A stretch of 64,000 nucleotides of DNA from Eudromia elegans (Eukaryota; Chordata; Aves; Tinamiformes; Tinamidae): positions 2,921,338-2,985,337 of the forward strand of contig PTEX01000006.1 of assembly GCA_003342815.1 (NCBI GenBank), in the 5' to 3' direction. Made by a program: the position numbers and the translations under genes. This document shows, piece by piece, positions 50,601 through 61,221 of this stretch (position 1 is the first letter of the stretch; each line of letters starts with the position of its first letter). The notes beneath the pieces are model-generated. The model worked only from the letters and a program-made list of their open reading frames with translations. It was not told the origin of the DNA and searched no databases.

Positions 50601-53051
50601 TGAACACAGTGATAAAATAAAAAACCACAAAACTTCAGTTTCCTACAGAAGAGTGTAATACTATTGCAAAAATAAGTCTTAAGCCCAAAGAGTAATGCAT
50701 AAAATTAAACTTTGAGAACATCTGTTGTTTAGCAAAGAGAAAAAAAAAAAGAAAGAAAAAAGGCTAAGACATAACAGAAATGTAGAAATTCTACTTTGAC
50801 TTACACAAGGCTAACTCTAATGAAGTAATTTACAACTAACAAATATTTCCTAGAACATATGTAGTCACTACTCAGTCCTGAGACTTATGTAGACTACAGT
50901 TCTTGTGATATTGTAACCCCACACATATCCAACAAGACTATTCTGAGTATAGAGACCTGTGTGAAGAACCACAGAGGTAAATGAAAAAAAGAGATTTTCT
51001 TCCATTTGGGCGCTGTTAATGCAGTCTAAAGGGGGATGTTACCTGTTCTGTGAGAGTCAAAGCCTCCACAAGGAAATATTTAGAGATCAAAAGCTAGAAT
51101 ACATTAATGAATACTGAAAGAGCATAGGATATAACCCTAGATATATAACTTCTAAAAATCTATTTACTTTACTACCTTCATTGTGTCAATAGAAGAAAGT
51201 AACAATACTCACTTACAAAAAAAGACTCAATTTTCCAATCTTTGTCTCTATTGGTACTTATTATCCATGATGCATACAAATTCCCATGTGGCCATTTTAA
51301 CCAAGGATGCATATTTGATTTTTGTTGAATTAGAATTTGAATTAGAACTGTAAATTTTAATGAAATTGTTAGGTTTTGATGTTGCATAGTAATAAAAGAT
51401 AACAATGATATGCCACCACACCAACTGGATCTTTGTTCAGTTAAGCAAAATGGTAGCAAATTTAGAACACTGTAACAAATAATCTATGGTGGAATCTTTT
51501 TTGTTTTAGTTAAAAACACTAAAACATCCATCTCTATTTGTTTCAAAATGTATTTCCTCCCATTAGCTTAACATCTGGTCAAGTCATTGAGCTATATTAG
51601 CATATTTCACTAAAAAAGTGATTATAACTATATATCCTAATCATGATGTACATAGGAAAAAACAGAAGGAAATTGATGTTAAAATGATACTATTCTCTTG
51701 GAAAACTCTAGAGGGCCAAGAGCAGCAAAATAAACCTTTAATTTTATGTTGGTGTATGCTGTTGGTTTTTCATATTAAAATTCAGATTCATTCTCCCTTT
51801 TCCAATAAAGACAACTGTTTAAACATTGTACTTAGGAACAATGGTAGAAATGCTTCTGCAATTCTGCGAGCATTTAGCAATGAAAATGCAAATCTGAAAC
51901 GAGTTGCCGGCCTCTTCAGAGAACGTTATAGCAGTATAGTGAAAATCCAAAATGTTTAGTAAAGGTGGAGCTGATTTTAATGCCCCAAATATTTTGTCAT
52001 GATAAAGGATCTTTTAAAACTTTTATTTTGACAGTTTCTCAAACCACTACTATCTGCAACAGTCTAGTTTTTAATCAGGAGTAGCTCAGACAGTCAGCAG
52101 AGCTTTTTTTCTTTGTCCCCTGAATGCTATTCAGACTTGGCAGACACATAAAGTTAAAAATTGGTACTTTTATGGAGGAAAAGGCATAAGAAGATCATTA
52201 AAACAGTTTGAATATAAATTCCTCTCCAGAATTTTTTAGATGAAAATACAAAACATTTGAAATTCTATGGCCAATGCTGATTGTGCAACACATATATATT
52301 TTTTCATTCACATTTTAAAATGAATTATCTTTGGCAGCATTTAAATTTCTTTTAAATTCACTTTTTTGAACTATTTTCAGTGACGGAAATGTTTGGCTAA
52401 ACAGTCAATGCTGTAGAACATTTAATTGATAAGTTTATTTGAAGTATTGCACTAGAAATGTAATTTTGAAAGTAATGAGAGGGGACTCGAGAGAAAAAAT
52501 GACATTTTTTTTTGTTCACTGAAAAACCCAGTTGTGAGGACACACAATAATGCTTCACCCTCATTGCTTTCAAACTGAGAACTTTATCAACAGGAATTGT
52601 CTAACTGCCAAACTGAGGAACAGAAAGAAAATGGATTGAACAAGATAACAAATTAGCATTGGAAGGATAAATAGAATTCAGATCAGCTAAGCCTGATCAG
52701 GTATTCTCTCAGCTCCTGACCTCCTAACCGCTTGCTAGTTAGCAAAGCAGAAACAAAGCGCAGCATCTGTAGCAGTTCCTATGGTCAATATTGGATTGCA
52801 GCATTGCTGTTCAAGCACTTTTGCAAAATAGATGCCACATTCATTGGCTAAATAGTTTCTGAAATTGTCCAAACAGTTCTGCCTACTAGCCCAATTCTTA
52901 CTACAGTTTAGCTCAGTAAAGGATATGAAAAATCAATTCTTAAGCCCATTCAGGCTTAAACTGCTGTTTAAATAGTGAACAAACAAAATGTTGTTTAGTA
53001 CAGATGTATCTTAAACTGTGATAAAATTAACAACTTCGACAAGTGTCATTC

Positions 53052-53076
53052 ATATTCCAAGACTGCCTTGGAATAT
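53052..53076. repeat. Perfect 10-bp inverted repeat
   Basis: ATATTCCAAG (53052-53061) and CTTGGAATAT (53067-53076) are exact reverse complements around the 5-base loop ACTGC. It is a compact hairpin candidate with no further context. Confidence 0.85.
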
Positions 53077-53359
53077 AATTAATTTTTCTATTTATTCAGT
53101 TTTCAACTAGAAAGATGTGGTTTACAGGAGAGCCAAATCCTAATCAGAGGGCTAGAGAAGAAACAACAGACTCACATGTTTACATGATGTTGCCATGGAT
53201 ACAACTGTCTTGATTTGTAGTTTACTAATTTACCTTCAGTACATGACAAAACAAACAGATACTACCTCCTAAAATTCTGAGTATGAGGATATAGACCTTG
53301 CCAGTCTATGAAGCAAAGCCAAGGACCAGGGAGAAATGCTGATAACTTGTGTTGCTTAC

Positions 53360-53515
53360 CTGGTGTACTTCTTTAATGTGTGATACTTGAACTTTAATCA
53401 GGGTGTATCTCTTCACTGGGGTAAGAGACATGAAGGCAAGAATAGTCACTGAACAAAGAAAGACCAGGGAACAAAAGGTTCCCACGAGTATTTGAGTAAA
53501 GGAACTTGGATGCTG
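53360..53515 (-). other. Exon-like open patch, unassigned
   Basis: The minus strand shows a 3' splice-site-like TGCTGTGATTCACAG, then 156 bases (52 codons, in phase at both ends), then CACCAG followed by GTAAGC, a near-consensus donor. The translation has a hydrophobic segment (ILVGTFCSLVFLCSVTILAF) followed by a basic and polar part ending IKEVHQ, so it would suit a membrane-spanning exon. Codon usage is unremarkable. I recognise no family. The frame is open a little further on both sides, and T-rich DNA often yields hydrophobic frames, so chance is the more likely explanation. Confidence 0.18.
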
Positions 53516-53629
53516 CTGTGAATCACAGCACAACATAAGCCAACAGTACTACTCTATTTCAATAAAAGGCAAATGCTTCGTTAGGATCTCCTAAAAGGAA
53601 TAGCTCACACAACCCATGATGCAAAAATC

Positions 53630-53712
53630 CCATTTAGGTCCTGACTGGAATCCTGGCTTCCCTTCAGATATCCTTACAGTGTGACCTAGAGCCATTCATT
53701 GAGATGCATTTG
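53630..53712 (+). repeat. Possible MIR-like SINE scrap
   Basis: GACTGGAATCCTGGCTTCCC and, after a spacer, CAGTGTGACCTAGAGCCATTC resemble the 'gaatcctggctctgcc...tgtgaccttgggcaagtc' core of MIR. It sits immediately before the CR1 fragment. Similarity is limited to two blocks. Confidence 0.25.
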
Positions 53713-53744
53713 GTTTGGAAAGCAAGAAGGAATAGGTAGGAATA

Positions 53745-53965
53745 TAGGATTATTTAAGTTAGACATTAGGGCAACCTTTTATCAGTGAGTATAGTGGAAG
53801 TCTTGAAACACAGTCATGGGGAACTCTGAAATTTCTACCACCATGATTCATTAAGAGTAAGAAGGACATTTCTTCAGGAATGACACAGGTATAGCTGAGC
53901 CTGACCTGGGATTGGGCAAAGGCCAAAATGACCTCTTGAGAGCTCTCAGTTTGTGATTCTGTGCC
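53745..53965 (+). repeat. Old CR1 LINE 3' end
   Basis: AGTTAGACATTAGGGCAAC is followed by TTTTATCAGTGAGTATAGTGG, a diverged middle, then CAGGTATAGCTGAGCCTGACC, AATGACCTCTTGAGAGCTCT and the terminus TGTGATTCTGTG. The order matches the 3' end of the CR1 group shared with turtles and crocodilians ('ttagacattagaaagaac...gtctaggtatacttgatcctgcc...gatgacctcttgaggtccctt...gattctatg'). It is strongly diverged and therefore old. Confidence 0.65.
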
Positions 53966-56040
53966 TCGTGAAGATGAATTGCACTAGCAAACTAGGAATG
54001 CACTGTATAGCCATTCTGGACCTGCATTACACTAACAGAATGTTTCACTGTGCCAAGTCCCAGAGTGGGTTAAAATTAACACTCTAAACAAGGAAATGCT
54101 CTAAAGGAGGATTTTTTTTTTCAGAATATTTTTCTATTCCCACCAGAATTATTTTAGTCTTTTTGACATACAGCTGTCAATTTTGGCAAAGGCCTCAGAA
54201 ATCCAGGAAATTGGGCAGGAAATAACTTTCTGGCATGAAGGAAATGCAGAGATGTACATCAATTGCACTCTGTTTTCACATGACCCTAACACAATTTATA
54301 CAGTATCAGTCAGCAGATTCATTTGGATATACAAAAGTAAGGATGAAAAAGCTAACCCCAGGAAAGCTCTGCCAAGGAAGCCTTTAGAAATAGAGATAAA
54401 TTTACCTGTAAAGTACTTGTACATTCAGTGAGAGATAAAAAAAAGAAAACAAAAAACAATCAAAACAAAAACTTATCATATACTGAACCTTTCTATTGAT
54501 TGCTCAGTTTGATTATTCGTTTTTTTTTTAAGGTCAGGTCTATATATATATGAGCAACTATATACAGCGCCATCAGTAGAAATAAGAATACCTTGCTTTT
54601 TGTTATAATTTGGAGGAGGACCTCCAGCGGAATGTCAATTTTCTAAAATTGTTATCTACACTACAAAAGTGTGGACTTTGCTCAAATTAAGACTTATCTC
54701 AAAAAAGGCACACATTGCTAGGGCATCACCTGGTGGGACAGGCCAGTAATGTGCAGAAGATGGGGAGAAGTCTTGGATTCTGCGCAGCAGTAGAAGTTCC
54801 CTTCAATGTCCCAGCTTTGTGCATCAAATGTGAGTTGCTCAGAGAAGCTTGTGGTAGGCAGCGTTATCATACAGAATCCTAGTCCCATGGCAGAGAAGTC
54901 AGAAGCAAAAGGTAGACTTTGTATTATTTCTCTTCTTCCCCAGTAAGTCTGCATCTAAAAGGGTATTACCCAACCTGCTTATGCTGGATATAAGAAATTT
55001 CCTTGCATTTGTTATGATTAACTCTTCTTCCTAAGGAAAAAAACCAGAGTTGCTAGTCTAGTGATAACAGCAGCAAACTGACATTAATAAAGACCTGATT
55101 TGCTGAAACAAGGTTTATGGGTTGACGTGGTAGCTAGTAGTTACCAGATCTCTTGAATAAAAGCAATGGTTTCTCCTTATACTAGCATGAACTATTGTAT
55201 GTGTTACAATAGAAGATGAATTTCCTTCTGAATGTTTAGAGATAATTTCTTTACTGTCATTGTCATGCTGCACTGACAATTTGAGTGCCATTATCACAGT
55301 AATAACTGAAATTAAAAAGTAAAATTTGAAGCTGAGTACAAAGAAATTAGACATACACATTGACACACTTGAGCGATTCTTTTGTCTACCTGTTGTTTTG
55401 TATATTTGTAGTCTTTTAGTGCAATTTATAAGAGCAGTATTTCTTCATTTAAGCATTTTCTAATGGATATTACCGCACTGCACAAAACTCATCTTTGATC
55501 TTTGCTCATGCAACTGATGGACTGTGTTACAACAGGTCTAATTTGGAAAGATGACACTTTTCACAGCAAACCTGGACTCCAGCCAGCAATTATACTCAAA
55601 GGAATAATCGTATTTACTCACCATGGGAAAAACACCATTAGCCTGGGATGTAAAGATACCTGTACCTGAACTGAATCAACAAACAGGAAGTGTGAAAACA
55701 ACAAAGCGGGCTTCAAAACAACAGAAGTGCTCAAACCCAAAATGTTATTCTGTGCTCAGACATTGTGAGATTTCCCTAGACTCAGTGAGGGCACTCAGGC
55801 CATTAAACAAGACATGTGAATAGTAAACTGTTTTCTCCAGATTGGAGCCCTTCAGAAGTAGTTCAGGACACCTAAGTATTTAAAGGTTTGAATATTTAAA
55901 AGTATTTAATAGGAGTTCAGAGCACATTTTTTAAAATTCCACTTTTCCAAATTCCAAATTCTTGAAGTTGTCCGGCAAGTTGTTCCAGTTGCTCCCCAGG
56001 ACCTTTTTAATTGCATGACACCACGATTATGGTGAATGAA
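53966..56040. other. Gene-less unique sequence
   Basis: No firmly supported gene. ORFs at 54183-54431 (plus), 54718-54954 (minus), 55115-55366 (minus) and 55623-55823 (plus) are unassigned. The two minus ones carry splice-like boundaries, described in the findings. Short T, A and TA runs lie near 54112, 54440-54460 and 54540-54552. Confidence 0.5.
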
Positions 56041-56044
56041 AAGA

Positions 56045-56162
56045 AAAAGGAAAAGGAAAAGGAAAAGGAAAAGGAAAAGGAAAAGGAAAAGGAAAAGGAA
56101 AAGGAAAAGGAAAAGGAAAAGGAAAAGGAAAAAGGAAAAAGGAAAAAGGAAAAAGGAAAAGG
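56045..56162 (+). repeat. (AAAAGG)14-(AAAAAGG)4 microsatellite
   Basis: Fourteen perfect AAAAGG hexamers (56045-56128) are followed by four perfect AAAAAGG heptamers (56129-56156) and one more hexamer. The array then ends in A7-G. It is all purine on the plus strand. ORFs across it encode K-E, R-K and P-F dipeptide repeats on different frames and strands, purely as a consequence of the array. Confidence 0.98.
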
Positions 56163-58167
56163 AAAAAAAGATTACCTTTATTCTGGCTCAGCTTTCTGAA
56201 CCAGCTTGCCATGAGGTCAGATGATCACCAATGTTTGCAGAAAGAATAATATTTAAAATCCCATTGAGAGGAGGTGGGTGAGGGCAAGATCACACTTCTT
56301 GGTAGCAACTAGCTATAAGATGGCTCTAGCTGTACTGTAAAGCCACATACAGAGATGCTAGATGATGCAATTACTTCCCACAGTGTGCAAAAGAAAAAAA
56401 AAGAAAGGTTTATATAAATATGCATGGAGGAAAGTAGAGAGGAAGGAGAGCAAATAAATTTAGCAAGATTGCCATCTGCATCACTGGTCTGCCATGTATG
56501 TCAGAAGCTATGGGTGCAAGATGGTTACAGGTGCACTCAAGATTAGAAATGACAAGAGGAAATAAAAAATTGATTTTTAAATACATTTCACAGTTCTTAC
56601 ACAGTTCGGTGCTACTTATTTTAAAAATTCTCTTCTCTACTCTGGATTCATTTTACTTGACATAAGGTGTGTAGTTTAATACTTCTGGGAGTTGATTCTA
56701 CTAAATAATACAATTAGCAACCTTTGCTTTCAGGAAAGGTCTACACTTACTGGAAACTTATTCAGTTTAAGCAAAGTGTACATTGTGCATATTCTGCAGG
56801 GGTAACTATGATATAGATACAGTTCTGCTGAAATAATTGTTTGCATCTCCTTACACTACGAGTGAATTACACTTACCTCATTTAAATTCATGTTAGTGTC
56901 TGAGGATAATTGTGTGGTAGCATAAGAATCCCAGCCAAGTATTCTTAGGGCTCAAGCAAATACTGCTCACAGCCCTGTGCCATGAGCTCTGTTTCTTTCA
57001 AGACATGTTTAGGATGCATATGGGGAGAACACCAGGTTGACTCACCCTCTGTGCTCTGCCCTTCAAAGATGATCAGTGCTTTCCTGTACATCTAGCCCAA
57101 CACAGACATACACAGAAAAGATAATTGCAAAAACTGTTCCAATAGACACCGAAGTTCATACTACATATGATTGTAATTCAGTTCTTAAACTTGGACCACA
57201 CTTCTTCCTAGTGTAAATCAGCATACTTCTAGTGAAATCAAAGAATGGACACCCTGTCACAAACCCATTGCTGATCTACCAGAAGACTAAGATTTTATGA
57301 TGATCTCTGTTTAAGCTTACAGTTTCAGAAGTTGAATGATACTCTGAACATCATATAAAAAAGGATTTAAAAATACATATTATCCATTCGTTGACTTGCT
57401 CCTGCACTTTGTGCACACATAAACATATGTGTCCATCTGGCAAGTGGTTGCGGTTGACAGTCGTTGCACATTAGCACAGAGGGATAGTCTACCATAAAAA
57501 AAAATGTTAGTTCAAAGTAGAGTTCATTGGTTAGCCTCTGTGAGTATTTAGAAACTTCTCCCCATATGTTGACATTACATATGCTTGGCCTGAGACTGCA
57601 TAGGACTGAATGAGCTGGTCCCCAAATCGGCTTAACAAAGACCTTGGCATTGCTGCCAGCTGCACTCTTGGGCTTTTTATTTTTGCAGCTGCACTAGAGT
57701 GATCTCTGGAAACAAACACAAACCACTTGCTCTTGGGTCGCCTTTGAGCTCTTCCTCGCTCTTTACACAGGTAAACAAGGAGGAACACTGCATCACATGG
57801 CAGAGAATCATAATCAAAATCATTACCTTTCAGATTCACAGTCTGAGCAAATTTCTAGAACCCACTTGGAAATGCACAAATATCTTTTTAATTTTAAAAG
57901 AACAACGGAAGGAGATACTGTAACAGAGGAAAGCCTGCAGTACTATCTAAGCCATATATATCTCTAAACTTTCAAACTTAGAATAGTACAAAACTAAATC
58001 AGTTAATGACAAGTACTCACAAGTCAGCAAAATCCCACATATCTAACTGAACATAGAAGGCTTCAAGATGAACTCATAGAGAAAAACAACACAATATAAC
58101 TTTTTTTTCCCATTAGTTAAGGCTTGCTAGAGTATTGGCAATGCTTTAAATTGTTTTGTAGCATTTC
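56163..58167. other. Gene-less AT-rich unique sequence
   Basis: No firmly supported gene. A 102-codon minus ORF at 57531-57839 has no recognised domain. A-rich patches lie near 56392-56405. Nothing else was recognised. Confidence 0.55.
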
Positions 58168-58200
58168 TATATATATATATATACACACACACACACATAC
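58168..58200. repeat. Compound (TA)n(CA)n microsatellite
   Basis: About eight TA units (58168-58183) run directly into seven CA/AC units (58183-58197), followed by TACGTATATG. It is a typical polymorphic-type compound dinucleotide repeat. Confidence 0.95.
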
Positions 58201-58729
58201 GTATATGTGGTAGATAGAGTCTATGTTTTGAGGAGGACCTCGCTAATGCAGCCATATTCTTGCTTGGCTTTTCATTCATTTTGTTATAGTACTGATTAAT
58301 CCAAATAAAAACTGAGCATATAATGTACTTGTGCACCTCTTATTTCCATGATTATAGCACTAATAGGTAACTAGGCCTATCTTACACTGTTACACAGGTG
58401 ATAGGGATAAAATAGATCAGTGTTTGATTTTTTGCCAGAGTCCATATGGGACTTAAGCACCACAAATCTAAAGAAATTTAAAATAAACAGACTCCCTTTG
58501 TGAATGTCACACCGTGATTATTTTAATTAAAAGGTATGTTAGTTGAAAAGTTGTTCTTTCAATTTTGATGCCAGAACACAGAATTTCCGAGAATTCTACA
58601 AAGACATTAGCAGTTAAATGTTCTGTACATGCTCTGAGCTCACAAATTTTCCTCATCTTTTACTCCATGGAGTTTTTAAAGGTTATAAAAGGTTTATAAT
58701 ATGTATTTCCATCTTCATTTAAATAAAAA

Positions 58730-58743
58730 GAGAGAGAGAGAGA
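58730..58743. repeat. (GA)7 microsatellite
   Basis: Seven GA units preceded by AAATAAAAA. Short and simple. Confidence 0.9.
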
Positions 58744-59608
58744 AAGCAAAAGAGAAACTTTCTAGGTGTTTTATAGGAAACACATGAGCATCCTGATACA
58801 GAAAACTGTCTGAACCCAGCAGTGTTTATCTCATGCCTGAGGGGCAGACAGCAGAGAATTCACAGCAGGCACAGAGAGCGTAAATCTTCAGTGAAATGCA
58901 CTTTATAGGTCCCTTGATGCATCATTAAGATGATGGGCCAAATCTAACCACACTGACAGATTACATCTTCTCCCCCAAGGCAAAAACATATAGCCTTTGC
59001 AAGGATCCCAAATTCATATTTTTGGATTCAAAAACCTCAGTCTGATCATAAAAACAATTTAAACACCACTTCACAGTCTCTTTAAGTAGGGGTGGAAAGG
59101 AGGAAAGAGTATTATCTCTCATCAGTTTTGCTGGTTTGTGGATATTGGTATGGATGTGGTTAAACCACTAAATGTAGCTATTACATAAAGTGATATTTAA
59201 AAACATATATTATACCCTTGTATCTCAAACAGGTATTCTTATTCTCTTCATAGACCAAAAGGAGGCCAACATATTTCTTCTTCATTGCTGTCAGATGCCC
59301 TTTCCATTTCTTTCATCTCCAACAGAGCAATGAGTGAAGTCCTGTCTGGAAATCACAGTCAGCATAGGGTAAATGAGGATCCAGACATATTAAACATGGC
59401 TGGTGATTGTTAGTAGGCATTATTGCAAAACTTCAAAGGATAAGACTTCAAAATCTATTCCTTAGATACCTTCAAACTCCTTTAAGATTAACTTAAGTAA
59501 CTTAACTACAGGATCTGCCAAGCTTTCTTCATTGATCTGTGACCCCATTATTTTAGAGTTTCATTCTTTTCTTTCTACAGCTTGCATCTGGATATCTCAA
59601 ATTACATT

Positions 59609-59644
59609 AAAAACAAAACAAACCAAAACAAACCAAAACAAACC
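59609..59644. repeat. (AACCAAAACA)n short tandem repeat
   Basis: The decamer AACCAAAACA occurs twice in perfect tandem (59621-59640). One imperfect copy (AAACAAAACA) comes before it and a partial AACC after it. Confidence 0.85.
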
Positions 59645-60797
59645 ACTACCTGGTTCTCATGGTCGGAAAGAGAAAATATTGATGCAAGACTTGAACCGAA
59701 TGGATGCAACAACATCTCACTAGTCTGCAGAAGATTAGAAAAGAATAACCCAGAGAACTGATCTGCTTTTTCCACTGGTTGCTTGATCCCAAGAGCGGAA
59801 AGTTAGTATTAAAGGAGAGGTTACTACCAATGAAGAACTGTACATGTTTTTTGGCAAGTTGAGACTCACTATTGCTATCCCAGCACAAGTTTAAGCTGTC
59901 TGTATATACAGCATGTAGAACTTTCTGCCCAGAAATTTTGGTCAGTGGGTATTTCATATAGAGCTTTTACCTTAAAGTGTGAGAGAAAAGAAAAAGTTTC
60001 CTTTCTTCCACAGCTCCTCCTATTCAGAGATGATCATGAGGTTCACAACGGAGGTCAACCACCTAGAAAAGAAAGATTCACTTTCCCAGAGAAACAAAAA
60101 CTTCTTGCCACATTTTCCTGCAATTTAGACACCCACTATTTGCCCGGTTGGGTCATTTTTCAAGTCACTTTCACTGGCACATATGTATTTTTAGATCTCT
60201 TTAGGGAAAAAAAAGGAGGTGAGGGGAAGCGTATCTGTTATAGACAGAAACAAACACGAAAAGACAGATGAAGCCTTTGAGAAAGGTAGCCATAAATCTT
60301 CCTTCTGGAAGCCAGAAGTGTAATACATCTGGCCATAACTTTGAATGCTGCATACTGAAAATATGAACTTGAGCCATTTTGGAGCTCTGATTTTAACGGA
60401 AGAGAGCCTAGAACCTTGTTTGAGAATAGTCTACACTGTATGACCTTCATGAATCATCTTTTCTCGCCACCGTCCACACCTGAATCATATGGCAGAAAGA
60501 GAAAGGATGGGAAAAAAAATGCTTAAAATTAGTAGGTAGAAGATTTGTGACAGGTCACCTCCTACAGCTCAGTTCCATATACAGATTTCGTCATGTTAAG
60601 GGCACCTAAAGCTCTTGGATAAGAAGATTTTACGTTCAGAACAGCATGGATGTAAGGCATATACTTAAAACTTCTACAATCTTTTCAAAAATCCTGGCGC
60701 AATCCATAATTTGAACCACCTTCTGAAACCACTCGCTTGCTCACAATGTTTCCCCCCCTTAGTTTTCAGCACTAGGTACTGTGAAAAGGGTAGGTTT

Positions 60798-60803
60798 GGG
60801 GGG

Positions 60804-60836
<33 letters not shown>

Positions 60837-60889
60837 AGAAGAAAAGGAGAAGAGAGATGGGAGAAGGGAGGAGAGGAGAGAAGAAGCAA
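60798..60889 (+). repeat. G6-A31 homopolymers and purine-rich tract
   Basis: GGGGGG (60798-60803) runs directly into 31 uninterrupted A (60804-60834). A GAA/GGA/GAGA-rich tract follows to about 60887, with a single pyrimidine at 60858. It is the longest homopolymer in the window. There is no retroposon body immediately upstream that would make the A-run a retrotransposed tail. Overlapping poly-K and poly-F ORFs are artefacts. Confidence 0.95.
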
Positions 60890-61169
60890 TAAACTCTACT
60901 CTCTTTCTGAGAAACACAGTTGGCAAATGCAAGGATGTATTTCCAGAATGTGTTAGAACTTGTCAAAATCCTAAATTTCTCAAATGCTGTTGTGGCACTG
61001 ATCTCATACAAAGCATATACTTAAAAGATAATCATTCAGGGATTAAAAATAAGACATCTTTAAATTTAGTCAGAGCCATCACAAAGACGGAATATGCAAA
61101 AAGAAATCATCTGCTTTAGCTTCAATCTTGCAGGCTAAGTTTGGGTCTTTGTAAGTGAGCTTGTACTTT

Positions 61170-61221
61170 GGTTCCATGGAAGGGAACCTTACATACTGCA
61201 TACAAACCTTCCATTGGAACT
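61170..61221. repeat. Inverted repeat, 14-bp stem with one bulge
   Basis: GGTTCCATGGAAGG (61170-61183) pairs with CCTTCCATTGGAACT (61207-61221). There is one bulged T, a terminal G-T pair, and a 23-base loop. The left arm is itself part-palindromic (TTCCATGGAA). Confidence 0.75.

Larger units (their letters stand above)
47601..53625. other. Gene-less AT-rich unique sequence
   Basis: No firmly supported gene. A-rich patches lie near 47724-47752 and 50738-50762, and a (CT)n run at 49439-49451. ORFs at 49037-49264, 49386-49784, 51178-51459 and 51618-51959 are unassigned. A 10-bp hairpin lies at 53052-53076, an X-box-like motif at 53189-53205, and an exon-like patch at 53360-53515 (separate entry). 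Confidence 0.55.
58201..60797. other. Gene-less AT-rich unique sequence
   Basis: No supported gene. ORFs at 59646-59957 (minus), 59945-60271 (plus) and 60238-60450 (minus) are unassigned. A (GA)7 run lies at 58730-58743, and a decamer repeat at 59609-59644. Confidence 0.6.

Noticed and set aside
56011-56224. ORFs encoding K-E, R-K and P-F repeats on both strands
   Set aside because: They are only the translation of the AAAAGG array in different frames and are not proteins.
60674-61119. Poly-lysine and poly-phenylalanine ORFs
   Set aside because: They are produced by the A31 and purine tract.
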